DNA of 64,000 bases from Valencia hispanica. Taxonomy: Eukaryota; Chordata; Actinopteri; Cyprinodontiformes; Valenciidae. Location of the stretch: assembly GCA_963556495.2 (NCBI GenBank), contig OY747716.1, positions 34,205,318-34,269,317 of the forward strand, in the 5' to 3' direction. Position numbers and translations under genes: made by a program. The notes beneath the pieces are model-generated. The model worked only from the letters and a program-made list of their open reading frames with translations, was not told the DNA's origin and searched no databases. Numbering within the stretch: position 1 is the first letter of the stretch; each line of letters begins with the position of its first letter. Positions 37,263-51,600 of this stretch are shown here, piece by piece.

Positions 37263-39407
37263 TGTTCCTGGGGGACTTTATGTGATAACGACTCCTCACT
37301 GTAAGTTAGTTTTTAGTTATCATGAAAACTTTCTTCACATTAATTATTGGCACAGTTGTTAAAGATGTTGAAAAAAGCCTTCAAATAAATTATTTTATTA
37401 CAGAAGCGTAATCTCACAAGAAAAATTGCAAGTCAGTGTTCATTTCCATAAAGTAGAAATTTCAAGGCGTAAAAGAGGATTGTCACATAATGAAGTCAAT
37501 CCCTTCTGTCAGAGCACTAATTGAAACTAGAACTGCAAGCAGCTATTAATGGTTTCCAAGCCATCAAGACCATGTCCTCACCCCCATGCAGAGCAATGTC
37601 ATGGGCTTCTCAAACCATCACATGTTGATCACAATATTTCTGAATTTTTCAGAGTTGGATCCGGGTTTGCTTGCAGAAACACTCATGACTGAAAGGTTTA
37701 GTCATGCATTATGATGCATTATGGCTATTTGACAGCATTGGATGAAAATTCAAAGAATCTTGAAAAATCGAACATTTGTCCTACGAAGTATTTCTTGCCA
37801 CTACATACAGCGTTGATAATAGTTCAGGAGGTATAACAATCTCACACCTGTATCCGACAGCCTCAATGAAGAGTGGTATCCTGTGGTCACCAAGTTTCTG
37901 TAACCATTAGGTGCTCCCCACATGGGAGGCATGGCAGGAAAATTTATTTCTATCCTACCAATAAAAATTTAAACAAGCATAAATAAAGATAAAGGTCCTC
38001 CTGCCTCTTGCGGCCCCACTATTTGAGAAGCACTGCCTTGGTCAAAATAATTACAGTAACTATAGAGAGACATTTGTGATGCTGTGGGACGTTTTAGTTT
38101 CCAAAGACTGTTGGGACCTTGTTAGAAACCCTGGTGTCATAAACTCTGAATTGTGCGGGCATTTTAAATGAGTAACCTTTTTTTTAGGTTTTTGCTAAAA
38201 AGGTTTTCAGCAGGATACTCACCTAAAACATGGAAAAATCAACACAGAAATGGTTCACCACAGGTCAAATTAACCTTCTTTCATAGCCATGTCAGATTTT
38301 AATCCTATAGAAAACCTGGAAGGTCAACTGGTCAACTAAAGAGCATAAAACAGGACTCGGGACTCTGATCTACAGATCACAAAAACTGTTGCTGCCATTT
38401 TTCTAACATAAGGAATACATTATGTATTACAATGAAAAATAAACTGAAATTTCCAAAAGAACATATATTTTATTCAAAGCTGCAAGGTATCAGATCATTT
38501 GAAAATGTTAACATTTTAGAAGAAAACAAAAAAACTCACATCGTGGGTTTTTAAGGCACAAGATAGATATGAAATGTATTGAAAAGTTGCAACAAAGTTA
38601 CAATTGCAAGGCAAAACATTTACAAGCATATAGCTAAAGATGCGTCATCTCAACATGTTGCAGCAACCTTATTATAATATACAAAAGGTATTTTTCTTTG
38701 TTTACATGACTCACATTTGGTTTGAAACTCCACAAACCCATATTCAAGTATCCTCTTTTATATACGTATGTAGTCTGCAGCACTTGTTCATAGCCCTAAA
38801 TGCCACTTTCCTCAGCATCTCATAAAATTCAGAATCACAAATATTGTATAAATCTCCTAAAATAAATACAATTTGCATACATGCATCCCATGTATTTTTT
38901 AACAGGCATAAAGAACAATAGGATGTAAACAATCAATAACACTGCATGACAAAAAATTAAAAACAAAAAGAAAAGAAAAGAAATAAATAAAAAAGGAGTG
39001 CTACTTATGAGGCCAATGCTTGGGATTGTATCTGTTCCTTTGGTTCATTTACACAAACAATAACAGATTTTGTCACATTTTTGCATAAACATTACAGAAA
39101 TTTCTAGGAATTTGGACAAAGGTCTACAAAACTTCCATTAAAGAAACATAATGCCAAGAAAAATCCAGCAAATTCTTGTTTTCATATATAAATATGCGCT
39201 ATCTTGATATTTACATAAAACTTTGCAAACAAAAACAAGGCTGTCTGCATTTTTTTTACCACTTTATAATATGGTATTTCTTTAGTCATTATTCTGAAAA
39301 GGAAATACGACCTCTTAGATGCCAAATTCCTTTCTTTAAATTAGATTAAAAACATCCAATTAATAAGCTGAAAACCGAAATAGTTGTTTTAGACCACAGG
39401 AGAGGTT
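37263..39407. other. Intergenic DNA and esyt2 3' UTR
   Basis: 37263-38000 shows no gene. 38040-38440 carries a faint Tc1/mariner remnant on the plus strand (TCCTATAGAAAACCTGGAAG corresponds to the NPIENL block). From about 38460 to the stop at 39408 is probably esyt2 3' UTR: TTTATT at 38469-38474 is an AATAAA on the minus strand. Confidence 0.5.
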
Positions 39408-39636
39408 TCACTGTGTGATGAGGGATTCTTGACTTCTTTTTCCTTGAGATGACAAACCATCTTCAGATAAATCATACCTGCAGCAAAATGTTAGTGTTAA
39501 AATGATTAGATTTAGTCTCTTTAAAACTTGAATAAAAGTAAAGAATATTAATTAAAATCAAATAGAAGACAAAAATGCTTGATTACCACTGAGTGCCCCC
39601 TTTTGATATGTCGTCTCCACTTAAATCTACCACCAC
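39408..39636 (-). CDS. esyt2: esyt2 last two exons
   Basis: 39587-39636 encodes VVVDLSGDDISKGGTQ and ends within a Trp codon; 39408-39477 completes it and gives YDLSEDGLSSQGKRSQESLI then TQ and TGA. Human ends WTQWYDLTEDGTRPQAMT, so the fish protein has a few extra C-terminal residues. Both introns have good acceptor and donor sites. Confidence 0.92.
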
Positions 39637-42600
39637 CTGCAAATGTGGACAAGAAATGTATCTACAATATTTATCTGTAATATAACAAAAAATAAGTTAT
39701 GTGAACAGAATTAAAAATGAAAAAAATAAATGATGACTAGCTTTTCGAAATCCTTTTGGGGACGATGTTATTCCATGGTATTTCTATATTTCCTGTGTTA
39801 TTTGATCTCTTGTTTTAGGAAATGTTTTCTCAGATATTACTGCTCCCTTGTCATCTTTTTTAACTTGACATGTTATCTAAAATGTAGAATTTGTTGTTTT
39901 TTATTTCTATTGTGTTTCGATATATTCAGTTTACGCAGTTAGCCTTTTGTTTTGTTTTTCTGACACACTGTGTTTATCAAAAGATTTTTCAGTTTTTTGT
40001 TGTTGTTATAATTCCAAGGACAACAAGGCTAGTATTTCATATAAAAAACATAAATAAATAAACCTTATGAAATGTGTTTTTTGAAAATCTTGTCTTATTT
40101 CTTTCTTTTGTGATTTAATCTGTTTCTTTGTTTGCTTTGCTTTATTTCATTTTTTCTGCATGTTAGTCCGTTTGTCCCTTTTTTGTCGTTATTTTCTTCT
40201 GATCCTTTGCGTTTTGTCAAATGATTTCTCCTTTGTTTTGATGTTATAGTTTCAGTTTTGCTTTTGTGTTTTTTGTGCTGTTTGACATGTTTCACTAAAT
40301 TAAGGTTTAGACCAAAAAAAAAGACAGAATTATATTAAAGAACTCACCCCCAAATCAACTTGTTTTGCTAAAAGAAACTATATAAATGAATGTCTAATAG
40401 TGTTGTCTACATGTCTGGTCATTATTTTGGTATTTTAGTGCATCTTGGTAAAAATGTTAAAATATTAATCCTCTAAAACCATCAGTGTGGTGCTCTCTTC
40501 AGGTTAAAACTGTATACCGCACTTGAATTTGAATTGGGCATTGCTATTCGCTCTGCAGTGAGGGTCAGCTAGTATGGCTGACGTCAGTCACCCTGCCGCT
40601 GTGGGCCCACACCTCCTCCACAGAAACACCCTCCCTCTCCTCTCTTTTACTTTAGTGAAGGAGGTGGAGAGAAATCCTCCATCTCAAAAAAATCATTCTA
40701 AGACAAAGGAGCCCTTTTTTCCTTCCATCTTTCTCGCAGTCTTTGTCTGTGCCACTGCAGCAGCACTGCTGCCAACATGTCAATCACAGTGCAGACCACG
40801 CCCAGCCCTCTCCCCCTGCACGTTCGCTGGTCTGGCAATCAAAACTCCTTTTGTCGCATTTTTCAAACAGAAAATGTGGGCAGAGTAAGAGTCTGATAGG
40901 GGGATGTTGCTCCTTAAATTGTCCTTATTGATTTAATCTATCTTAAATCATTTAAAAGTAGTCTGACATGAAAAAAAACCCCAAAACCCCAACAAAAACA
41001 AGAAAAATAGCATATAGAAAATAAAATAGTATTGAAAATAAATAGCACTTTAAATCTATTTTTGAAAGACTAAGCTGAATGTTTTTTAGACGTTTCTGTT
41101 CTTTTTTTGATCTTTTTATAAAAAGAAGACGTTTTTCTACCTGTTTTCTGTCTTTTAAATTGCTGTGTCAGTTTTATTTGATTTTGCTTTTTCTCCATGT
41201 TTTATTATACTTTGTGTATGTCAAATACATTTTTCTAGTTTCAGTTTTGCTTTGTACTTTGTCACTGTTTGGTGTGTTAGGGTTAGGTCTACCTGATACA
41301 GTACCTAGAAAACCCTCACAATGAGAGACATACTGTACTGTACATAAAAAAACACCTGTAGATGTTACCTTTCCCAAAAGGCCTTTGTGTTTGGACAGGA
41401 TGCTCCTCCCATTCTTTACTGCTACATCCAGAGTTCTCCTGTGCAGCTCCACCATGGAGACACTAAACTCAAACCTATGGACAAAAATGCAATCATCATC
41501 AATCAATCAAACTTTATTTATAAAGCACTTTCAAACAACAATTGCAACTCAAAGGGCTTTACAGAATTAAAATGATCCCACAAAGACCACATTCCCATCC
41601 CTCCCCCACATAATTAAAAGCATGATCACAGTTATACCCCCCTCCCCCAGACCCAACCTTCATGCACGCACACACTTAAGAGCAGCAATAAAAAGGACAT
41701 TGGGCTGAGTACAGATGAGCAGGGTTAGGAAACGCCATCAAAGGAGCAATCGACACCGGCAGCAGCACGTCAACAGCAGCAGCCAAGGCACTGACCCAGG
41801 GCGTCTAGAGGAGGCAAGGCCGAGACCCCCACCTCCACCCAAGCGCTACCTGGAGAGCACCCAGGGAGCCACAGCCGACCACCGCTCCCGAGGCAGAGGG
41901 CTCCCATAGAGGAAACACTGGAAGGAAGATTAAAATAACAGGTTAAAATACAATATGTATGACAAGATTAAATAGTAAAACACTGATCAAATGTATTAAG
42001 TAAAACACGCAGAGCAATTAAACAGACTATAATAAATAATACTCAGTTAAAAGCTAAGCAAGAAAGTTGAGTCTTGAGCCTGCTCTTAAAAACACGTTCT
42101 GAACGTTCTCTGCGGCCCTGAGGTCCTCCAGCAGCCTGTTCCAGAGGTGAGGGGCATACTAATAGAAAGACGCCTCGCCATGAGTGCGTGTCCTGGTTTT
42201 AGGGATGACAAGGAGACGGCTGCCAGAGGAGCGCAGAAACTGCGAAGGTTCATATGGTAAAATAAGCTCAGAAAGATAAGAAGGCCCAAGACCATTAAGA
42301 TCCATACAAACCATTAAAAGAACCTTAAAATCAATCCTAAAACATACGGGGAGCCAATGCAATGAATTAAAGATAGGTGTAATGTGCTCCTGCCTCCTGG
42401 TCTACGTCAGGACACGTGCTGCTGAATTTTAGATTAAGTGAATGAAACACTGGCTAAAACCACACAAGTATGTCACGTCAGGTGCAAATGAGTAGAACAT
42501 CCTCAACATTTTGAAGGCGATTTGCCCTGTTTAAGCCTCAAACATGTAGTTTAGTTTGATGCACCTTACTGTTGAAGTGAGAGTGATCACGCAATGTAAG

Positions 42601-45600
42601 ATTGAAAAAGCTGGCATAGGCCTTTAGAAAAAGATTGGTTGTGTTGTGAGGCTGGTTGGTAACTTAAAAGTCTCATAAGAATTTGAAAAAAGTAAATAAA
42701 TACGGATGCCTGTAGAATCAGAAAGAGACTGCACAAGTGTAGGTTGCATGCGAGGTGTGCAAGGAGGAACCATTTGCTCTCAAAACAAACCCGAACCTCA
42801 GATTAAAGCTTGCTAGAAGGAACGAGAACAAACACTAGGACATTTGGAATAAAGTTTAGCATTATTTGGACACCGGAACAGAGAACATATTTGGTATAAA
42901 CCAAAAATAGCATTCCAGGAGAAGAACCTCATACCATCAGTGAAGCATGGAGGTGTAAGCGTCATGGTTTTGGAATGTTTTGCTGCAGTAGGACTTGGCC
43001 AGGTTACCATCATAAAATTCCCCATGTATTAGTGACTGCTGCATAAAAAATACAACTAAAACCAAACTGGACCCTACAATATGACAACAGGCCAAAAAGA
43101 TACCACTGAACCCATCAAGGACTGGCTGAAAACTAAGAAATGAAGAATTCAAAGCCCAGGATCTGTTCTCTTTGAGATATTGTGGGGTGAATAAGACTCT
43201 TAAATCTATACGATTTTAAGCAACAGATGGATAAATGCCCTCTATAAAAACATATATTTAACCCTTTAACCTGGCATGATACAAATCAGATGTCAGCTTC
43301 AGGTGGTTCATCAATATTTTCTTACAGTGCTTACAATGTGCGCACAACAGGGGAACCACCCATTCTCATTGACTAGACATGCAAAAAAGCAATAGAAAAC
43401 ATATGGTGTGCAACTTTTTGCCTCATGATTTCCATTGTTGTGTACCACCCTGGGCAGAAAGCCATATCAGGAAAACCCCTTTACTAGTTATGCAAATTAC
43501 GCATATAAACAAGGTAAACTGGTAAACTGGAGGTCTGGATATGTAAAATCAAGTAACCACAGGCGCTTTGTTGTTTTAATTACATTTAAATAGCTATGAG
43601 ACAGAAAAATTGACAGAAGACTAATAAACCTACGTTTGATCATAAACAGGGTTAAGAGTCTTCTTCATCGTGCTCGTCTTCCTCCTTCCCGACCGGCTCT
43701 TGTCAGGCAGTAAATACAGACGTATAAAGGGATCCGAGCCGTCTTTGGTGAAGGCAATCAGGTTTCTGTGGGAACATGGAACAAAACTGTGTCATGCTCA
43801 TGCTGCTTGGCTTTTGGTCTTTCATTTGTTCATGAAATCATTTAAATACTATAGCAAATAATAAACTAAACCATGCTTAACAACAAAAACAGATTTATGC
43901 TCAGTCTTTTGCTGCAGTTTAAAGCTTACCGGCAAGCGTGCACCACCACAACAAGTTTGTTCCTCTGGGAGCTGTGTCGAACAGTGAGCTGGATCTCACC
44001 CAAGGGGTACTGGCTGGGGGCTGAGCCACTATAAACACACCAGTCTCACTTTAGACAGAATGTGTACATACAACATGGATAGATGGATCACACAGATGAG
44101 TTAAGGAAATCCATTGTTCCTTGCATCTTACTTCTGCAGCTGATTAAGTCTTTGCTGAAGCTCCAGGGTGGCCATGGGCAGAGAGATGTCTGACGCCAGG
44201 CTGGGAGTGGACTCCTTGTGAGGCAGGTATTTTTGGGAGCTAGACATACTGGTGCTCAGGTTGGGTGTGCTGCGGCGAGGGCTGGCACAGTACGGTTCGC
44301 CGTCAGGGTCCTGGAGTGTGAGAGTCGAGGCGCGTACCGGCTTTGAAGGCGTGACAGAAAGCAGCTGGGACTCTGAGGCAGACAGACTCAAGGAGGGGGC
44401 CGGGGCTGTCTGGGGAACACTTGATTTTCTGACCTGGACCGCAGAGGGCAGGTCTGAAGATATCTGCTTCTCCAGTGAAAGTATCTAAGAGTACAGGAAA
44501 TCAATAGCAGGCTTAAAGAACCATAACAGATTTAGTGTTGTGTGATCTCAACAGAGTAATTGAAAGTTTGAGGAAGCCATATTTAGAGAAATAATACTGC
44601 CTTTTCAGTTTAAAATAAGGTAATCTTTCTTTACAATAACATCTCTTTTTATAAATAATTTCCCTTTCTGCACTGGTTGTGTTTCAATTGAAAAAAAAAA
44701 ATCTATTTTAAAGTACATCTATATGTTAATGTGGATGCACTATTCTTTTTAAACCGATCAGTGGTGACTAAGAACAAGATAATGCACTTAGGTTTCAGCC
44801 ACATGAATGGCAATGCAATTTAATGCCAAGTGGTTCCAGACAGTAACTGACCAGAATATCCCTATTGGTAAGTAATTGCTGCAAAAAAGTATGTACTTCC
44901 CTACAGATCTTTTCTGTTTTTGCTTTCTGTAATCACACTGTAATGTTTTAGACTATCAAACAAGTTTCTAATATCAGTCAACGATAACCTGAGTGAAAAA
45001 AAAATCAGCATTTAGATAAGGATTTTATGTTGTAGAAAAACTGCTTTCCAAACCAACCTGGCCCTATGTGAAAACATAATTGCCCCTTAAATCAGATACC
45101 TGTTTTGGCAAAGGGAGGCACAATTACAATCAAGCATTCTGATCTTTTGACCAATTAATCTTTTAAATCCCTGTGAAGGAATTTTGACCCACTCTTCTTT
45201 GCAGAATTGTTTTAATTTAGTCAGACAGGAAAGTTTTCAAGCATCGATGGCCTGTATAAAACCATATAACAGCACCTCAAACAAATTAAAGCCCAGACTT
45301 TGACTAGTTTTTTTTTTCTCCAGCCATCTGGACATGGATTTGCTGTAACCCAATTATGCTTGAGGTTATTGTCAGGAACTGATATAAGGACATTCTCCAT
45401 CAGGATTTTTTGGTAGAAAAAAGGCATTCATGGTTCCATCAATTCTGGCAAGCTATCCAGGTTCTGCAGTAGAAAAGTAGAAAAGTAGAAAAGCAGCTCC
45501 AGACTATCACACTACCACTATACCATGTTTGAGTGATGCTATGATCTTCTGTTTCTGTAATCCTGATAGTTTACACAAGATGAAGCAGATCCACAAAACC

Positions 45601-48600
45601 CAAATTTTCCACTTTTGTCACCTCCATCCACAGAATATTTTCCCAAAAGTCTTGGGAATCATTAAGAGGTTTTTTTTGGCAAAGGAGGACATTTGGGTTC
45701 TTTGAAACTCTCCTATAGAGGCAATTTTTCCCCGAGTCTCTTTCTTATTGTTGAATCATGAGCACTGAAGCAAGTGAGCCTGCAGTGCTTCAATGTTGTT
45801 CTGGGTACATTTGTGACCTCCTGGATGAATCACTGATTAACTCGGATTTGTTCTTAACATTTTTTGGACCGAGGTATGACGTGTTGCTTTTCAAGATCTC
45901 TCAGCCTACTTCATATTGTTGCTGCTTTAGTTTGTCAGATAAAAGGTTTGTATTATTATTGTTGAATTATTTTTGGAAGCAAAGTGTACTTAAATAAGGA
46001 TGTGAGCTGGTCACATTAGTTCAATAGCGGAAACATTCTGAATCCCTGTGCCTGTAAATAAATGTAACTGTAAACAACTGCACTCATTTTTAGGGTGGAA
46101 CAACAGATCGTTTATGACAAGTCTTAACAATACTTGTGTATGAACCTGCTGTTTGAAAAGTTTTGCTGAAACAAACCAGAGGGGGTGAGAGGTTAAAAAG
46201 GAGCCAGCTGAGAGCAGAAAGTTAATTAGGTAAAAGACTTGGCATCACCAATAATAGACATCTTGTTTGTTGATTTGCTTTTTCTAAATATCTGTTCTGG
46301 ATCAAATCAATAATTCGTGAATAACTTAGGCATACAGGCCCACTGAATGTGTGAAGTCTGCTTTTACCCTCAGCGCCATCTTTAGTTTGATGGTGGAGCT
46401 GGGTCCGGAGTTCTTCAGAGGAAAGCACTGAGCTAGTGTCATGTCCTCCTCCGACAGCAGGCCACTCAAAGGCACGCGTAGGAAACCCAGGGTGCATTTG
46501 TGCTTATCGTCCTTTATCTGTAATTACAAAAAGGAAATGTATTCATATTATGTCCATCATTTCAGAAGGTAATATTATTAAAAAAAGTTGTTTTCTCTAA
46601 AAAATTTTAGGGTGTAGCTCTACCTCCACTTCAAGATCCTGCCTTGTGGGATTGTGAACAAGGAAAGAGAAGCAATCCTCCCACAGAGGCTCCCTGGTCT
46701 TGTACCGCACCTTAATGGGGAAACATAAGGTTCATGTCAATGAATTGGAATATCATCAAAAAGAATTTTTCAGTAATTCAATTCCAAAAATGAAACTCAT
46801 GTAGTTTCATTATAAGCACAGTAATATTATGATTAATTTCTATTTGTTCTAATGATTATGGCTTACAGCTTAATGCAGACTCAGAATGAATCTTCTTAGA
46901 AAATTTGAATATCACATATAACCAACAACAAAGTTATTTTCTTTATACAAAAAGTGTTTATATGATTAGGTTATACTCTACAGAATAATAGGCTGCTTAC
47001 TTGACAGTTGTCCAGCAAACAGTCACTGACACCCTCCACAAGGACAGTAAACCACAAATTGTCACTGCTAAAGCAGTCGGCTGCTCCCAAGCATATTAAT
47101 GGAAAGGTGAGTGAAAGGAAAAAGGCTTGAGAGGGCATTGGCGATAAACCAATTCAAGAGATTTGGGCAGACTCACAAGGTGTGGACTGTTGCTAGAAGC
47201 AGTGCTTCAAGAGGCACCATACATAGACCTATTTAGCCAATGGACTACAACAGTCACATTCCTTTGATTAAGTCACTCCTGAATAAGAAGCAACATCCCG
47301 AGCATGGGCGTCGCAACCTTGGGGGATGTGGGTGTTTTAACACCCACACGTTTCCACCAGTTTTGCTCAAACACTGTATGGCTTTAAAACTGTTGTCCTA
47401 ACCTGAGAGCGCCATAAGACTAATGAAAGCACATACTTCTATGTGAACAAACACTATTTTTGTGGTGTGATGCCATGTTTGTACGTTCTGGTGCACTAAA
47501 CTCCTACTCCGAATGCTAGGTGCGCTCGCCTACTCTTCACTCCTCCACCCCGCCTGGATCTCGTGTATGCGCTCTGTGCTGAAAATATAATTTGATGCCG
47601 CAAAATGTTGTTCCCTTGGTTTATGAATCGATGCACAAATTTCTCAATCCGTTTCCTTGTTTTGCCAAACTCGTTGGTACGGTTTCTGCATGCTGCTCTC
47701 TGGGACCACAACCTGTGGTCAAAGGTAAGAGAGTTATTGCCCTAGCAGGCAAAAATACAGAAATGAAGAGAAAATGAGAAACATAACCATAAAAAAGTAC
47801 ATTTATGACATACCTATTACTTTCACATAGCTACATATACTATAGCCATTGTAAGTACTTCATAATTTTAATAACATAAAGCTACATAGCATGCAATCAT
47901 GATGTTTGACTGATTTTACTATTGTGAGGAACATTTACATATTAAATTTGATAGCTGCAGTCAGTGGTAATATTCTAATTGCTTGCGGAAGGATCCAGCT
48001 GAACCGACAGATCAAAAGAGAGTTATTTTACATGTGAAAAGTTTGTTCAATAACGAAAACACTGTGTTCATAAGAATTATGTTACTGTTGGTAATACCAT
48101 AAAACATATTTTATAAACCTGTAAACCTGGACATGAAAGAGAGCATTTTGATGATAGGTTAAAAATTGACAGATAGAAATGAGCATATTTTGAATAATGA
48201 TTACAACACAATTTACCTGTGCCTGTCTCAAAAAATAAAAGAAATAGTAAAATCATGATTTTTTTTCTGGTTATAGTATATATGATTCTTTAACAAAATT
48301 CAAAGAGAGTTTGTTGTCACCTCTGAGGATCTGAGAGAAATGTATTTCTGAAAATGAGACAACAGCATATCCCGGATTGGTATTATGAGGTCATTTGAAT
48401 CTATCTCCAAAGATCTATTGTAGAATTATAAAATATGTATTATGGATATATGTATGTAAAAGCAATAGATGTGTCATAAATATACATTTTTGATGGTTAA
48501 GAGAGTGCAAACGTCAGCCGGTTATTTCCACTTAACCACAGTTTGTGGTCTTGGAGACTAGCATGCCGAAACCGTACCTATGATTTCTGCACACTGAGGG

Positions 48601-51600
48601 AACAGATTAAGAAATCCTTGCACACGGCTTCATAATCTAAGGGGACAACATTTTACAACATCAAATTTTCAGACATGGCACCCAACGGGCTCCATATAAA
48701 TAAACCACACTACCAGCCAAACACATCTTTTTCATCCAATCAGTGTATTCCATAGAAAAACTGCACTCAAGAATCAAGACCAGGTTTTATTTGGTACTCT
48801 GTGCACACTTCATTTCTGCTTTGTTCAAAGACATTTAAATAAAAAAGGCAAAATAGAAAATAAAGTTTTTTCTTTCTTATGAGCTCCATTTTTAAATTTA
48901 CAGTGTAATTACAAAAAAATAAAAAGACAATCTTGGATGAAAAAGAACCGATCACAGCCAGCAACTTAAAAAAATGCTGCACCTAGTGGCAGAAATTACA
49001 AAACAAAATGTTTTGAGAAAAACATCAGAGAACATGATAAAATACACACTTGTACCTGGTAGCCTAAGAATATTCAATTAGCTAAAATTGAGCATTTTAG
49101 TTCATACATATATATATATTTCTTGACTGATGTGTGAAAAACATTTAACATTAGCTTTTAAGAGATAGACCTTGTCAAAGTAGCCAGTAAATCCCCCCGC
49201 ACGTTTTGAAAGTTACAATCCAACTCGCATTCCCCACAATTTTGAAAAGCTTGCTACGCCACTGATCCCAAGAATCTTATCTAGGCTATAGAAACAAATG
49301 ACTAGATACAAAGTAGATTAAAACATTACACCAGTTAACTCTGTTGTGTGTGAACCTTTTTCTACCACAGTTTTTCCTTCCACTCAACTTTCTGTTAATA
49401 TGCTGTTGAATAGCACTCTGAACAGCCAGCTTCTTTCAAGTCAGTAGTTTTTCCCATGATTGTGTAAGTCAATGTTGTGGTCTTATTTGATTAATAGAAC
49501 ACTCTAACCAAGGATATTAATTGAAAGTTAAGTGTAAGGAAAACCTGTGGCAAAAACCTGCACAAGCAACACTGATAACCGTTCTTATGTAATAAGCAGA
49601 ATTTTTGAGAAATTTACCTTTCAGGTTTCATTAGCTATAAGGAATGATTGTCAAAATAAAGAGAAATTTAATATATCACTCTTTATGTAATTACTTGATT
49701 AATGAGCTTCACTTAACTAATTGAGTTATTGAAATTAATTAACTTTTTGACAATACTCTAAATGAATGAAAATACCACAAGCAAAAAGTACACGATTATC
49801 TGTATGAACATTTTTGTTTTACATTCTAATCTTGAGGTTTCATTTAAATGCAAAATATTACTATTATATTAATGCAATGACTGCAACGCCATTAATTGTG
49901 TCGTAGTATGAAGATGTTCCTCTTATCTAACCAATCTTTTAAGTGTTTAATACATCAATTAATCTTGCTCAGGTTGCTCATAAAATTTCATTTGGAATGA
50001 ATTGTTTGTCCTTAAGCAAAAAGGGCTATAATTAAATTATTGAGAAGCTGTAAGTGTTTCAGCTCTTAAATTATTGTGGCTCACATCCATATTATATTAA
50101 TGATGTATAACTAAATATAGCACACTGTAGGAAGGGTGACAAGTATTCTTTTTGCTCTCAGCGAAACTAGTAACTTTGCCAGAGTGAGTTGCCAAGAAAT
50201 CGATCACTCATCAGTCCAAATGAAGATGTGCGACTGAAAGTAAACAAAGGTCTGTTTGGAGGCAAAAAAAGTACTCAAGTAATACAAAAGATGGAGAAAT
50301 TCAATCATTTTAATATTCCGAATAAGTATTTCAAACACCAACCTTACTCTCAAGGGTTTTGTGCCCAACTGTGAACTGGACATAAGGGCTGGGTTCACTG
50401 CTGTTCTTCTTGGCTGACTATTAGACAATCAGAGAGAGAGAGAGGTGTTAGGTAAGTGCCAACACTGTGAAACACAATTCAGTGACAGACAGCACAATCA
50501 CACTACATGTTGGAGGACAAGATCAGCACACCACACAGAGGGAGTCTGCATTTCAGACTGGTCGGGCTGCAGGCAGACAGGCTACCAAGAGGCTGCAGTG
50601 CTTTTGTCTTGTCTTCAGGTTAAATTTAGCACAATGAGTTATAATAACTTGGAATTAATAAGTATTCCTTGCAGAAGCGTCATACCCTTATCATTAAAGA
50701 GCCAGATGCTATGAAAAGAGAGGAAAGGTCTTTAATTTCTCACTAGCATAAGAATTAGGTTTCTTGTTGCATGCCCATGCTCATTAACACAACCATTTAC
50801 TATGCAGGGTTGTAAAAAATATACAAAAGAAAAAGACCAGCCTTAATGGGAGATATATTATTATCAGTTCCTTCTATAGCAGATAAAATGGTCCAAGTAA
50901 ACTTCTCAAGCTTTTCCCACCATTAAAGTGTGACTTTTTCCCTTGTCTAATTTAGTAAAGAGTCTTTCTCTGTTTCTTATTTGTGTCTCTGCTCTGTCTT
51001 CTCAAACCCCCAGTCGGTCGTGGTGGATGACCGCTCATACTGAGCCAGATTCTGCTAGTTTTTCCTCTCCACTGTCGCTACATCCTTGTTCAGTATGAGG
51101 GATTGCTGCGACTGTCTGCTGTCGATATATGTTCATTCAGGAGGAGCGGATACTGCAAGTCAATGACTCGATGCAGTCTGCTGCGATTCCTATAATAGAA
51201 AACTTTTAAACTGGTTAGAATGCATGTACAATTGAATTTTAATGACTTTTCTTGTAAAGTGCCTTGAGATGACATTTCTTATGAATTAGTGCCATATAAA
51301 TAAACTAACTGAATTGAATTAAGACTTTGCTTTTTAATCCTGTATAGAAATTTTTTTTAAAGTAATGCTGCAGTTATGTACTGAGGCAAGTGTAAAAACA
51401 CTCATGGTAAAAATCTGTAAAACGTGTTCTCCAAAAACAAAAACAAAAATCCAACCTTGAATTTGCTTGTGGTTGATCAGAGTGTGTATGAACTTATAAT
51501 TAGCAATCCATTACTTCCTGTGTCACTGGGGTATAAATATGACGTGATACAGAGACCCAATTCACTGGAAATGTGCAACAGCTGATTTCTAAATAAAGCA

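Larger units (their letters stand above)
46727..49770 (+). mobile_element. Tc1-like remnant interrupted by a hAT-like element
   Basis: The left part (46727-47302) has ATTGGAATATCATCAAAAAG, CTTGACAGTTGTCCAGCAAA and CTGTTGCTAGAAGCAGTGCT, matching a fish Tc1-like family whose ends read TAGAATAT. The right end (about 49560-49770) has TTAACTTTTTGACAATACTC. Sequence at 49265-49560 is rearranged, including an inverted piece near 49370-49430. The same family recurs at 52420-53160. Confidence 0.6.

Noticed and set aside
45758..45997. 79-codon plus-strand frame starting MSTEASEPAVLQCCSGYICD
   Set aside because: It is antisense reading of a degraded Tc1-like element, not a host exon.
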